A stretch of 35,053 bases of DNA from Streptomyces sp. H27-H5 (GTDB taxonomy: Bacteria; Actinomycetota; Actinomycetes; Streptomycetales; Streptomycetaceae): the NCBI RefSeq assembly GCF_026627505.1, contig NZ_JAPNLK010000052.1, positions 1 through 35,053 on the forward strand, given 5' to 3'. The notes under the pieces were generated by a model that was not told where the DNA came from, ran no database searches, and worked only from the letters and a program-made list of their open reading frames with translations. Position 1 is the stretch's first letter; every line of letters starts with the position of its first letter. This document shows, piece by piece, positions 7,489 to 16,243 of this stretch. Position numbers and translations under genes: made by a program.

Positions 7489-8481
7489 ATGTCCAAGAGA
7501 GCTGCGGCGGCCCTGGCCGCCGGCACGATGGTCGCCGTTCTGTCCGCTTGCGGTTCCGGCGGCGGCACCGGTGGTGGCTCGGCCGACGGCAAGGACTCCG
7601 GAGGTCGGCTCACCGTGGGCTTCTCCCAGGTCGGCGCGGAGAGCGGGTGGCGCACGGCCAACACCAAGTCCGTCCAGGATGCGGCCAAGAAGGCCGGGAT
7701 CACGCTGAAGTTCTCCGACGCCCAGCAGAAGCAGGAGAACCAGATCAAGGCCATCCGCTCGTTCATCCAGCAGAAGGTGGACGTCATCGCCTTCTCGCCG
7801 GTGGTCGAATCGGGCTGGGACACCGTGCTCAAGGAGGCCAAGGCCGCCCACATCCCGGTCGTTCTGACGGACCGCGCGGTGGACTCCAAGGATGAGTCGC
7901 TCTATGCCACCTTCCTCGGTTCGGACTTCGTCGAGGAGGGCAAGAAGGCCGGCGACTGGCTGGTGAAGGAGTACCAGGGCAAGACCGCCCCGGTGAACAT
8001 CGTGGAGTTGCAGGGCACCACCGGCTCCGCCCCGGCCAACGACCGCAAATCGGGCTTCGCCGACGTCATCAAGACGGACCCCAAACTCAAGATCACGGCC
8101 TCCCAGACCGGTGACTTCACACGCGCCAAGGGCAAGGAGGTCATGCAGGCCTTCCTGAAGTCCCAGCCGAAGATCGACGTGCTCTACGCACACAACGACG
8201 ACATGGCACTCGGCGCCATCCAGGCCATCGAGGAAGCCGGCAAGAAGCCCGGTACCGACATCAAGATCATCTCGGTCGACGGTGTCAAGGACGCCTTCAC
8301 CGCGATGAGCCAGGGCAAGATCAACGTCCTCGTCGAGTGCAACCCCCTCCTGGGCGACCAGCTGATGGACCTGATCAAGAAGGTCAAGGCCGGCGAACAG
8401 GTGCCGCGCCGGATCAAGACCGAAGAGGGTGTCTTCACCCAGGACCAGGCCGCGGCCGCCCTGCCGACCCGCCAGTACTGA
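7489..8481 (+). CDS. CUT2 ABC importer sugar-binding lipoprotein (YtfQ-like)
   Basis: A 330-residue extracytoplasmic sugar-binding protein of the RbsB/YtfQ type. The signal peptide ends in the lipobox LSAC, so Cys21 should be lipid-modified and tether the protein outside the membrane. A Gly/Ser linker follows, and then the two-lobed periplasmic-binding fold (LTVGFSQVGAESGWRTANTKS; VDVIAFSPVVESGWDTV; YAHNDDMALGAIQAIEEAGK). The GFSQ...ESGWR start and the VVESGWD motif resemble E. coli YtfQ, which binds galactofuranose. Arabinose or arabinofuranose is the likely ligand here because araBDA follows, but the sequence alone does not prove it. The ATG at 7489 has GAGAGGA upstream. First gene of a four-gene importer operon and probably its most expressed member. 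Confidence 0.9.
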   Translation: MSKRAAAALAAGTMVAVLSACGSGGGTGGGSADGKDSGGRLTVGFSQVGAESGWRTANTKSVQDAAKKAGITLKFSDAQQKQENQIKAIRSFIQQKVDVIAFSPVVESGWDTVLKEAKAAHIPVVLTDRAVDSKDESLYATFLGSDFVEEGKKAGDWLVKEYQGKTAPVNIVELQGTTGSAPANDRKSGFADVIKTDPKLKITASQTGDFTRAKGKEVMQAFLKSQPKIDVLYAHNDDMALGAIQAIEEAGKKPGTDIKIISVDGVKDAFTAMSQGKINVLVECNPLLGDQLMDLIKKVKAGEQVPRRIKTEEGVFTQDQAAAALPTRQY

Positions 8482-8554
8482 CCGGCCCGGTGACCAGGGG
8501 CTACCCGGATCCGACCCGGCCGGCCCCGGTCGCGACCACGAGAGGAGGGGGCGG

Positions 8555-10090
8555 ATGCCTGCGCACCGTGCACAGCAACCGGTCCTGGAAGTACACGGGA
8601 TCCGCAAGGAGTTCCCGGGCGTGGTGGCTCTGGACGGGGTCGACTTCCGGCTCTTCCCCGGCGAGGTGCACGCCCTGATGGGTGAGAACGGCGCCGGCAA
8701 GTCCACGCTGATCAAGGTGCTCACCGGCGTCTACGCGTCGGACGGCGGCGAGGTCGTGCTGAGCGGCCGGCCCGTGCACATCCCCGGCCCGCTGCAGGCG
8801 CAGCAGGCCGGGATCAGCACGGTGTACCAGGAGGTCAACCTCTGCCTGAACCTGTCGGTCGCGGAGAACATCTTCGTCGGCCGTGAACCGCGCCGCCTCG
8901 GACTCATCCACTGGTCGGCCCTCCGCCGCCGCGCCGCAGAGCTGGTCGCCGACCTCGACCTGGACATCGACGTCACCGCCCCACTGGGCAGTTACTCGAT
9001 CGCGGTCCAGCAACTGGTCGCGATCGTCCGGGCGGTGGACGTCTCGGCCAAGGTGCTGATCCTGGACGAGCCGACCTCCAGCCTGGACCGCGACGAGGTG
9101 CGGCAACTATTCGCGGTGATAGGCCGGTTGCGCGACCAGGGCGTGGCGATCCTGTTCGTCTCGCACTTCCTGGACCAGATATACGAGATCTGCGACCGGA
9201 TGACCATCCTGCGCAACGGCAAGCTGGAAGGCGAGTACCCGATCAGTGAGTTGAGCCAGGTCGAACTGGTCGCCCGCATGATCGGCGGCGAACTGAGGAG
9301 CCTGGAGGAGCTGTCGGGCACCACTCGTCACGAGGCCGCCGCCGAAGCCGGAACCATGCCGTTCCTGAGCGCCGACGGCCTGGGTCGCACCGGCGCGATC
9401 GAGCCGTACGACCTCACCATCCAGCCCGGTGAAGTCGTAGGATTTGCAGGGCTGTTGGGGTCAGGGCGTACGGAGGCGGCCCGCCTGCTGTTCGGTGCCG
9501 ACCGCAGTTCCCAGGGCTCGGTGCGGATCGAGGACGCCACCGTCGCGCTGCGCACGCCGCGCGCCGCGATCTCGTACGGGATCGCCTTCTGCTCGGAGGA
9601 CCGCAAGAACGAGGGTCTGGTGGCGGAGTTGACGGTACGCGAGAACATCATCCTCGCCTTGCAGGCGGCCCGCGGCTGGACGCGTCCGCTCTCCCGCTCC
9701 AAGCAGGACGAGATCGCGCTGCGCTGGATCCGGTCACTGGACATCCGCCCGGACAACCCCGAGGCTCTGGTGCGCCATCTCAGCGGCGGCAACCAGCAGA
9801 AGGTACTGCTGGCTCGCTGGCTGATCACCGACCCCAAGCTGTTGATCCTCGACGAGCCGACCCGGGGCATCGACATCGGCGCCAAGGCCGAAATCCAGAA
9901 GTTGGTGGCCTCGCTGGCCCGGGACGGCATGTCGGTGCTGTTCATCTCGGCCGAGCTGGAGGAAGTGTTGCGGCTCAGCCACCGGGTGGGCGTGCTGCGG
10001 GACCGCCGGCTGGTCGCAGAGCTGCCGAACGACGGATCGCTCACTCCCGAGCGCATCATGGCGACGATCGCGAGCGGAGCCCGGTCATGA
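8555..10090 (+). CDS. CUT2 ABC importer ATP-binding protein with two ATPase domains (YtfR-like)
   Basis: A 511-residue fused double ATPase of the monosaccharide CUT2 class. Domain 1 has Walker A GENGAGKST (about residues 43-51) and Walker B VLILDEPTS, but the usual LSGG signature is SIAVQQ. Domain 2 has a degenerate P-loop (GLLGSGRTE, about 299-307), an intact LSGGNQQK signature (about 409) and Walker B LLILDEPTRGID. This asymmetry is normal for RbsA/AraG/YtfR proteins. The start is the ATG at 8555 behind AGGAGGGGG; the longer upstream frame overlaps the binding-protein gene and is not used. The stop overlaps the next start (ATGA). Confidence 0.93.
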   Translation: MPAHRAQQPVLEVHGIRKEFPGVVALDGVDFRLFPGEVHALMGENGAGKSTLIKVLTGVYASDGGEVVLSGRPVHIPGPLQAQQAGISTVYQEVNLCLNLSVAENIFVGREPRRLGLIHWSALRRRAAELVADLDLDIDVTAPLGSYSIAVQQLVAIVRAVDVSAKVLILDEPTSSLDRDEVRQLFAVIGRLRDQGVAILFVSHFLDQIYEICDRMTILRNGKLEGEYPISELSQVELVARMIGGELRSLEELSGTTRHEAAAEAGTMPFLSADGLGRTGAIEPYDLTIQPGEVVGFAGLLGSGRTEAARLLFGADRSSQGSVRIEDATVALRTPRAAISYGIAFCSEDRKNEGLVAELTVRENIILALQAARGWTRPLSRSKQDEIALRWIRSLDIRPDNPEALVRHLSGGNQQKVLLARWLITDPKLLILDEPTRGIDIGAKAEIQKLVASLARDGMSVLFISAELEEVLRLSHRVGVLRDRRLVAELPNDGSLTPERIMATIASGARS

Positions 10091-11133
10091 CCAAGCACCG
10101 CCTCTTCTGGCCCGCCACCGTGCTCGCGGCCCTGCTGCTGGCCAACGTGCTGTTCACTCCGGACTTCTTCGCGATCCGGGTCAAGGACGGGCACCTGTAC
10201 GGGAGCCTGATCGACATCCTCCACTTCGGCGCCCCGCTGATCCTGGTGGCGCTGGGCATGACGCTGGTCATCGCGACCAGCGGCATCGACCTCTCGGTCG
10301 GCTCCACCGTCGCCATCGCGGGCGCGCTGGCCTGCCTGCACATCAGCGGCGCGGCCGACCCGGCAAGCCCGGGCACGGTGTTCGGCGCCGTCGCCATCGC
10401 CCTGGCGGTGGCCCTCGTCCTGGGGCTGATCAACGGCGTACTGGTGGCGGGGGTCGGTGTCCAGCCGATCATCGCCACCCTCATCCTGATGGTGGCCGGA
10501 CGCGGTGTCGCCCAGCTGGTGACGGACGGCCAGATCGTCACCGTCACCAGCGAGCCCTACAAGCTGATCGGCGGCGGTTACTGGCTCACCATGCCGTTCG
10601 CGATCCTGCTCGCGGTCGTGGTGGTGCTGCTGACGTCGCTGCTGACCCGGCGTACGGCGCTCGGGCTGCTGCTGGAGTCGGTCGGCGGCAACCCGGTCGC
10701 CAGCCGCCTCGTCGGCATCCGGGCGATGGGCCTGCTATGCCTGGTGTACGTCTTCAGCGCGCTGTGCGCCGCGGTCGCCGGGCTCATGATCAGCTCGAAC
10801 GTCTCCAGTGCGGACGGCAACAACGCCGGGCTCTGGATCGAGCTGGACGCCATCCTCGCCGTGGTGGTGGGCGGCACCGCGCTGACCGGCGGCCGGTTCT
10901 CGCTCGGCGGCACGGTGATCGGTGCGCTGATCATCCAGACCCTGTCCACCACCGTCTACACCATCGGCATCCCGCCGGAGACCACCCTGGTCTTCAAAGC
11001 CTTCGTGGTGATCGCGGTCTGCCTGATCCAGTCACCCGCCTTCCGGGCCAAGGCCGCGCGCCGACGGGCCCGGACCGGGCGCGGCACGAGGCCGCGTCCG
11101 CTGACGACAGAGAACACGGAGGTGGGGGCATGA
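10087..11133 (+). CDS. CUT2 ABC importer permease 1 (YtfT-like)
   Basis: A 348-residue integral membrane protein of the BPD_transp_2 (RbsC/AraH) family with about 8-10 hydrophobic segments. It has the family motif TSGIDLSVGS (about residues 64-73) and the late GGTALTGG loop that contacts the ATPase. The C-terminus is basic (KAARRRARTGRG). The ATGA overlap with the ATPase gene and a four-base overlap with the next permease show translational coupling. It most resembles the YtfT half of the YtfT-YjfF heterodimer; most other CUT2 importers use one homodimeric permease. Confidence 0.9.
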   Translation: MTKHRLFWPATVLAALLLANVLFTPDFFAIRVKDGHLYGSLIDILHFGAPLILVALGMTLVIATSGIDLSVGSTVAIAGALACLHISGAADPASPGTVFGAVAIALAVALVLGLINGVLVAGVGVQPIIATLILMVAGRGVAQLVTDGQIVTVTSEPYKLIGGGYWLTMPFAILLAVVVVLLTSLLTRRTALGLLLESVGGNPVASRLVGIRAMGLLCLVYVFSALCAAVAGLMISSNVSSADGNNAGLWIELDAILAVVVGGTALTGGRFSLGGTVIGALIIQTLSTTVYTIGIPPETTLVFKAFVVIAVCLIQSPAFRAKAARRRARTGRGTRPRPLTTENTEVGA

Positions 11134-12104
11134 GCGCGATCACGGCTGCGCGTGGCCGCGCGTACATCCCGCTGCTGGTCACATCGGCCCTGCTGATATC
11201 GATGTTCGGTGCCGGATCCGTCCAGTACGACGGATTCTTCTCCGGGCAGGTGCTGCTCAACCTGCTCATCGACAACGCCTTCCTGCTGGTGGTCGCCATC
11301 GGGATGACCTTCGTGGTGCTGACCGGAGGGATCGACCTGTCGGTCGGCGCGATGGTCGCACTGTCGACGATGATCTCCGCCTGGCTGGTGGAACAGCACG
11401 GCTGGCCGCCGTTGCTGGTGATCCCGCTGGTCCTGGCGGTGGGGACGGGCGCCGGGCTCGCGATGGGATGGGTGATCCACTCCTTCGAGATCCAGCCGTT
11501 CATCGTGACGCTCGCCGGCATGTTCCTGGCCCGTGGCCTCTGCTACACGATCAGCATCGACTCGATCTCCCTCACCGACCCGGCTTATACGGCCTTCGCC
11601 CAGACCCGGATCCCCCTGCCCGGCGACCTGTTCGTCTCGCCGAGTGTTCTGATCGCGCTGGGTGTGCTGGTGATCGCCTTCGTGGTCCTGCACTACACAC
11701 GGCTGGGCCGGAACGTGTACGCGCTGGGCGGCAGCGAGCAGTCGGCCCGGCTGATGGGGCTCCCTGCCGGGCGGACGAAGATCGCCGTGTACGCCGTCAG
11801 CGGCTTCTGCTCGGCGCTCGGGGGAGTACTGCTGACCTTTTACATGCTCTCCGGCTACGGGCTCCACGCGGTGGGCCTGGAGCTGGACGCGATTGCGGCC
11901 GTGGTGATCGGCGGGACGCTCCTGACCGGAGGGTCCGGATACCTGCTGGGGACCGCGCTGGGGGTGCTCGTGCTGGGCCTGATCCAGACCGTCATCAGCT
12001 TCCAGGGCACGCTCAGCTCGTGGTGGACCAGGATCGTGGTCGGCGGCCTGCTGTTCGTCTTCATCCTGCTCCAGCGCCTGATCGCCGGCCGTCGCAAGGT
12101 CTGA
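11130..12104 (+). CDS. CUT2 ABC importer permease 2 (YjfF-like)
   Basis: A 324-residue permease of the same BPD_transp_2 family, partner of the preceding one. The motif TGGIDLSVGA is present early, and GGTLLTGGSGYLLGTALG near the C-terminus. The ATG at 11130 overlaps the previous stop and has the ribosome-binding site GGAGGTG. Two non-identical permeases in one operon is the arrangement of the E. coli ytfQRT-yjfF galactofuranose importer. Last gene of the importer operon; araB follows after 113 bp with its own operator. Confidence 0.9.
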   Translation: MSAITAARGRAYIPLLVTSALLISMFGAGSVQYDGFFSGQVLLNLLIDNAFLLVVAIGMTFVVLTGGIDLSVGAMVALSTMISAWLVEQHGWPPLLVIPLVLAVGTGAGLAMGWVIHSFEIQPFIVTLAGMFLARGLCYTISIDSISLTDPAYTAFAQTRIPLPGDLFVSPSVLIALGVLVIAFVVLHYTRLGRNVYALGGSEQSARLMGLPAGRTKIAVYAVSGFCSALGGVLLTFYMLSGYGLHAVGLELDAIAAVVIGGTLLTGGSGYLLGTALGVLVLGLIQTVISFQGTLSSWWTRIVVGGLLFVFILLQRLIAGRRKV

Positions 12105-12137
12105 TCGGCTGAAGGCGAGCCCGCCCTTGACAGGCCA

Positions 12138-12155
12138 ATTGTTAGCGCTAACCAT
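12138..12155. promoter_or_regulatory. LacI-type operator before araB
   Basis: ATTGTTAGCGCTAACCAT contains a perfect 12-bp palindrome GTTAGCGCTAAC, the most symmetrical of the five operators. It matches the 7265 site at 15 of 18 positions. It lies in the 113-bp gap, 62 bp before the araB start, and implies that araBDA and galM have a separately repressed promoter. Confidence 0.78.
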
Positions 12156-12217
12156 CGCCGGACGATGCCCCGGCGGCATCGCTGCGCCCGCTCGGGGCTC
12201 CGTACGAAGGATGTGAA

Positions 12218-13951
12218 GTGACCGTGACCCCTCCCCCCCAGACCGCGGAGAGCCATGTCGTGGGTGTCGACTTCGGCACTCTCTCCGGCCGGGCCGTGGT
12301 GGTCCGCGTACGCGACGGCGAGGAGGTCGGCTCCGCCGTCCACGTGTACCCGCACGGCGTCATCGAGCGTGAACTCCCCACCACCGGTCAGCCCCTGCCG
12401 CCCGACTGGGCCCTCCAGCACCCCGAGGACTGGCGCGAGGTGCTGCGCACCGCCGTCCCCGCCGCAGTGGCCGCGAGCGGCATCGACCCGGCCGCCGTCA
12501 TCGGCATCGCCACCGACTTCACCGCCTGCACCGTCCTCCCCGTACGGGCCGACGGCACCCCGCTCGCCGAGACCGCGCTGGGCGTTCGCCCGCACGCCTG
12601 GCCCAAGCTCTGGAAGCACCACGCGGCCCAGAGCCAGGCCGACCGCATCAACCACCTCGCCCACCTGCGCGCCGAGAAGTGGATCTCCCGCTACGGCGGC
12701 AAGATCTCCGCCGAATGGCAGTACGCCAAGGCGCTCCAGGTACTCGAGGAGGACCCGGACACCTACGCCGCCACCGAGCGCTGGATCGAGGCCGCGGACT
12801 GGATCGTCTGGCAGCTCGCAGGCGTCGAAACCCGCAGCACCTGCACGGCGGGATACAAGGGCATCCACCAGGACGGCCACTACCCCAGCGAGGACTACCT
12901 CGCCGCCCTGCACCCCGATTTCGCCGACTTCGCGCGCACCCGGCTGGAGCATCCGCTGTCGCCGCTGGGATCCCGGGCCGGCTCCCTCACCGCCGAGGCG
13001 GCCGCCTGGACCGGGCTGCCCGAGGGCATCACCGTCGCCACCGGCAACGTCGACGCCCATGTCGCGGCCCCTGCCGCCCAGGCCGTCGAGAACGGCCAGC
13101 TGCTCGCCATCATGGGCACCTCCACCTGCCACGTCGTCAACGGCCCCGCCCTCGCCGACGTCCCCGGAATCTGCGGAGTCGTCGACGGCGGCATCGTCGA
13201 GGGCGCCTACGGCTACGAGGCCGGGCAGAGCGCGGTCGGCGACATCTTCGCCTGGTGGCTGCGCCAAGGCGTGCCGACCCACTACCGCGCAGAGGCCGAA
13301 GCCACCGGCGAGGACCTGCACCAACTGCTGTCCCGCAAGATCGCCGACCAACCCGTCGGCGGCCACGGCCTGGTCGCCCTCGACTGGATGAACGGCAACC
13401 GCTCCACCCTGGTCGACCACCACCTCTCCGGCGTCATCGTCGGCCTCACCCTCGCCACCCGCCCCGAGGAGATCTACCGCGCCCTGCTGGAGGCCACCGC
13501 CTTCGGCACCCGCACCATCATCGACGCCCTGGAGCAGGGCGGCGTCCCCGTCACCGAGTTCATCGTGACCGGCGGGCTGAAGAAGAACCCCCTGCTCATG
13601 CAGATCTACGCCGACGTACTGCGCCGCCCCGTCTCCCTCGCCGAGTCCGCCCAGGGCCCCGCCCTCGGCTCCGCCATCCACGCCGCCGTCGCCGCCGGCG
13701 CGCACCCGGACGTGCGCACCGCGGCCGCGGCCATGGGCCGGGTACGGCGCGGCGCCTACCAGCCGGACACCGCGCGCGCCGACGCGTACGACTGCCTCCA
13801 CGCCGAGTACCGCGCCCTGCACGACCACTTCGGCACCGGCCCCGACAAGCTCCTCCACCGCCTCCGCGCCCTGCGCAACGCGGCGCTCACCGCCCCGCGA
13901 ACCGACCCCGAGGCCACCCCGGCCGCCCAGAAGAGCGAGGTCCGACCATGA
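12218..13951 (+). CDS. araB: Ribulokinase
   Basis: A 577-residue FGGY-family sugar kinase that phosphorylates L-ribulose to L-ribulose 5-phosphate, step two of L-arabinose breakdown. The N-terminal ATPase fold opens with GVDFGTLSGRAVVVRV (about residues 16-31). GIATDFTACTVLPV and GVRPHAWPKLWKHHAAQ match the ribulokinase substrate region. MGTSTCHVV and GGLKKNPLLMQIYADVLRRPV are the C-terminal FGGY signatures. The GTG at 12218 has GAAGGA upstream. Length fits AraB (about 560-570). The ATGA overlap with araD places it in a tight araB-araD-araA operon. Confidence 0.95.
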   Translation: MTVTPPPQTAESHVVGVDFGTLSGRAVVVRVRDGEEVGSAVHVYPHGVIERELPTTGQPLPPDWALQHPEDWREVLRTAVPAAVAASGIDPAAVIGIATDFTACTVLPVRADGTPLAETALGVRPHAWPKLWKHHAAQSQADRINHLAHLRAEKWISRYGGKISAEWQYAKALQVLEEDPDTYAATERWIEAADWIVWQLAGVETRSTCTAGYKGIHQDGHYPSEDYLAALHPDFADFARTRLEHPLSPLGSRAGSLTAEAAAWTGLPEGITVATGNVDAHVAAPAAQAVENGQLLAIMGTSTCHVVNGPALADVPGICGVVDGGIVEGAYGYEAGQSAVGDIFAWWLRQGVPTHYRAEAEATGEDLHQLLSRKIADQPVGGHGLVALDWMNGNRSTLVDHHLSGVIVGLTLATRPEEIYRALLEATAFGTRTIIDALEQGGVPVTEFIVTGGLKKNPLLMQIYADVLRRPVSLAESAQGPALGSAIHAAVAAGAHPDVRTAAAAMGRVRRGAYQPDTARADAYDCLHAEYRALHDHFGTGPDKLLHRLRALRNAALTAPRTDPEATPAAQKSEVRP

Positions 13952-14619
13952 GTTCCCCGATCGATCTGCTGCGCCGCCAGGTCAGCGACCTCCACCAGGA
14001 GCTGGTGCGCTACGACCTCGTCGTCTGGACGGCCGGCAACGTCTCCGCCCGCGTCCCCGGCGAGGACCTGCTGGTGATCAAGCCGAGCGGCATCTCGTAC
14101 GACGAGCTGACGCCCCGGAACATGATCCTCTGCGACCTGGACGGCAAGGTCGTCGAGGGCGACCAGTCCCCGTCCTCGGACACCGCCGCGCACGCCTACG
14201 TCTACCGCCACATGCCCGAGGTCGGCGGAGTGGTCCACACCCACTCGACCTACGCGAGCGCCTGGGCCGCGCGCGGCGAGGCCGTGCCCTGCGTCCTCAC
14301 CGCCATGGCCGACGAGTTCGGCGCCGAGATCCCCGTCGGCCCCTTCGCGCTGATCGGCGACGACTCCATCGGCCGCGGCATCGTCGAGACCCTCCGGGGC
14401 CACCGCTCACCGGCCGTCCTGATGAAGAGCCACGGCGTCTTCACCATCGGCAAGGACGCCAAGGCCGCCGTCAAGGCCGCCGTGATGTGCGAGGACGTCG
14501 CCCGCACCGTCCACATCTCCCGCCAGCTCGGCGAAACCCTGCCGATAGCGCAGGACGACATCAATCGCCTCAATTACCGCTACCAGAACATGTACGGCCA
14601 GCAGCCCACTGACCGCTAA
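13948..14619 (+). CDS. araD: L-ribulose-5-phosphate 4-epimerase
   Basis: A 223-residue class II aldolase/epimerase converting L-ribulose 5-phosphate to D-xylulose 5-phosphate, which enters the pentose phosphate pathway. Seen: TAGNVSAR (phosphate binding), IKPSGISYDEL, SSDTAAHAYVYR and the zinc-ligand pair VVHTHSTYASAWAARG, with a later ligand in LMKSHGVFTIG. The ATG at 13948 overlaps the araB stop (ATGA); a much longer open frame upstream is the antiphase shadow of araB. L-fuculose-phosphate aldolase is the main alternative for this fold, but the araB/araA neighbours and the HTHST context favour AraD. Confidence 0.93.
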   Translation: MSSPIDLLRRQVSDLHQELVRYDLVVWTAGNVSARVPGEDLLVIKPSGISYDELTPRNMILCDLDGKVVEGDQSPSSDTAAHAYVYRHMPEVGGVVHTHSTYASAWAARGEAVPCVLTAMADEFGAEIPVGPFALIGDDSIGRGIVETLRGHRSPAVLMKSHGVFTIGKDAKAAVKAAVMCEDVARTVHISRQLGETLPIAQDDINRLNYRYQNMYGQQPTDR

Positions 14620-14634
14620 GGAGACTCACGCCCC

Positions 14635-16152
14635 ATGAAGGCACAGAAGGCAATCGAGGGCCGCGAGGTCTGGTTCCTGACCGGCAGCCAAGGGCTGTAC
14701 GGCGACGACACCTTGCGTCAGGTCGCCGAGCAGTCCCGCCGGATCGCCGACGCACTCGGCGACTGCGACTCCGGCATACCGGTGAACATCGTCTGGAAGC
14801 CCGTGCTCACCGACGCCGGCGCGATCCGGCGGGTCTGTCTGGATGCCAACGCCGACGATGCCTGCATCGGCCTCATTGCCTGGATGCACACCTTCTCCCC
14901 GGCGAAGATGTGGATCGCGGGCCTGGACGCGCTGCGCAAGCCGCTGCTCCACCTGCACACCCAGGCCAACGTCGCACTGCCCTGGGCATCGATCGACATG
15001 GACTTCATGAACCTGAACCAAGCGGCCCACGGGGACCGCGAGTTCGGCTACATCCAGTCCCGACTCGGCGTCGCCCGCAAGACGGTCGCCGGACACGTCG
15101 GCGACCCCTCGGTCGCCGCCCGGATCGCCTCCTGGGCTCGGGCCGCGGCCGGCCGGTCCGAGCTGCAGAGCCTCAAGCTGGCGCGATTCGGCGACAACAT
15201 GCGCGACGTCGCCGTGACCGAGGGCGACAAGGTCGAGGCCCAACTCCGCTTCGGAGTCTCCGTCAACACCTACGGCGTCAACGACCTGGTCGAAGCCGTC
15301 GATGCGGCCGCCGACGCCGATGTGACCGAACTGGTCAAGGAGTACGAGGACACCTACCGCCTCGCGCCCGAACTCCGCGCGGACGGCGACCGGCACGACT
15401 CACTGCGCTACGCCGCGCGGATCGAACTGGGTCTGCGGGGCTTCTTGGCGGACGGCGGCTTCCACGCCTTCACCACCAACTTCGAAGACCTCGGCGGCCT
15501 TCGCCAGCTGCCCGGCCTGGCCGTGCAGCGGCTGATGGCCGACGGCTACGGATTCGGCGGCGAGGGTGACTGGAAGACCTCCGTCCTGCTGCGCACGCTC
15601 AAGGTGATGTCGACCGGGCTGCCCGGCGGTACCTCCTTCATGGAGGATTACACCTACCACCTGGAGCCGGGGCGGGAGTTGATCCTCGGCGCACACATGC
15701 TGGAGGTCTGCCCGACCGTCGCATCGGACGTGCCGTCCTGTGAGATCCACCCCTTGGGCATCGGCGGCCGCGAGGACCCGGTCCGCCTCGTCTTCGACGC
15801 CCGGACCGGTCCCGCCGTCGTGGTCGGGCTGGCCGACATGGGCGACCGGTTCCGCCTGGTCACCAACGAGATCGACGTGGTCGAGCCCCTCGAACCGCTG
15901 CCGAACCTCCCCGTCGCGCGCGCCGTCTGGCAGCCGCGCCCGAACCTGCGCACCTCGACCGAGGCGTGGCTGACCGCCGGCGCGCCCCACCACACGGTGC
16001 TGTCCAGCGCGATCGGGACCGAGGAGCTGGGCGACCTCGCCGACATCCTCGCCACCGAGCTGCTGGTCATCGACGCGGACACCACGATCCGCCAGTTCAC
16101 CAAGGAGATCCGCTGGAACCAGGCCTACCACCGCCTGGCCCAGGGCTTCTGA
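14635..16152 (+). CDS. araA: L-arabinose isomerase
   Basis: A 505-residue isomerase converting L-arabinose to L-ribulose, the first step of the pathway. The start EVWFLTGSQGLYGDDTLRQV and the segment GLIAWMHTFSPAKMWI are typical of AraA. The metal-site region is present: GYGFGGEGDWK, GTSFMEDYTYHLEPG and ILGAHMLEVCP. Length matches the family (about 500). The ATG at 14635 has TAAGGAG about 10 bp before it, and the araD stop is only 15 bp upstream, so it belongs to the araBDA operon. Confidence 0.95.
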   Translation: MKAQKAIEGREVWFLTGSQGLYGDDTLRQVAEQSRRIADALGDCDSGIPVNIVWKPVLTDAGAIRRVCLDANADDACIGLIAWMHTFSPAKMWIAGLDALRKPLLHLHTQANVALPWASIDMDFMNLNQAAHGDREFGYIQSRLGVARKTVAGHVGDPSVAARIASWARAAAGRSELQSLKLARFGDNMRDVAVTEGDKVEAQLRFGVSVNTYGVNDLVEAVDAAADADVTELVKEYEDTYRLAPELRADGDRHDSLRYAARIELGLRGFLADGGFHAFTTNFEDLGGLRQLPGLAVQRLMADGYGFGGEGDWKTSVLLRTLKVMSTGLPGGTSFMEDYTYHLEPGRELILGAHMLEVCPTVASDVPSCEIHPLGIGGREDPVRLVFDARTGPAVVVGLADMGDRFRLVTNEIDVVEPLEPLPNLPVARAVWQPRPNLRTSTEAWLTAGAPHHTVLSSAIGTEELGDLADILATELLVIDADTTIRQFTKEIRWNQAYHRLAQGF

Positions 16153-16243
16153 CGCAGACGGCAGGCGGGGGTCCTCCCGGGCCGCCGCCCTTCCGGTCCT
16201 CCCGAACCCGTCCCGGTCCCCCGAATCGGAGTGACGAACAGCC

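Noticed and set aside
12679..14619. 646-codon plus-strand frame ending as AraD
   Set aside because: The first two thirds is an out-of-frame reading of araB; the true AraD start is the ATGA overlap at 13948.
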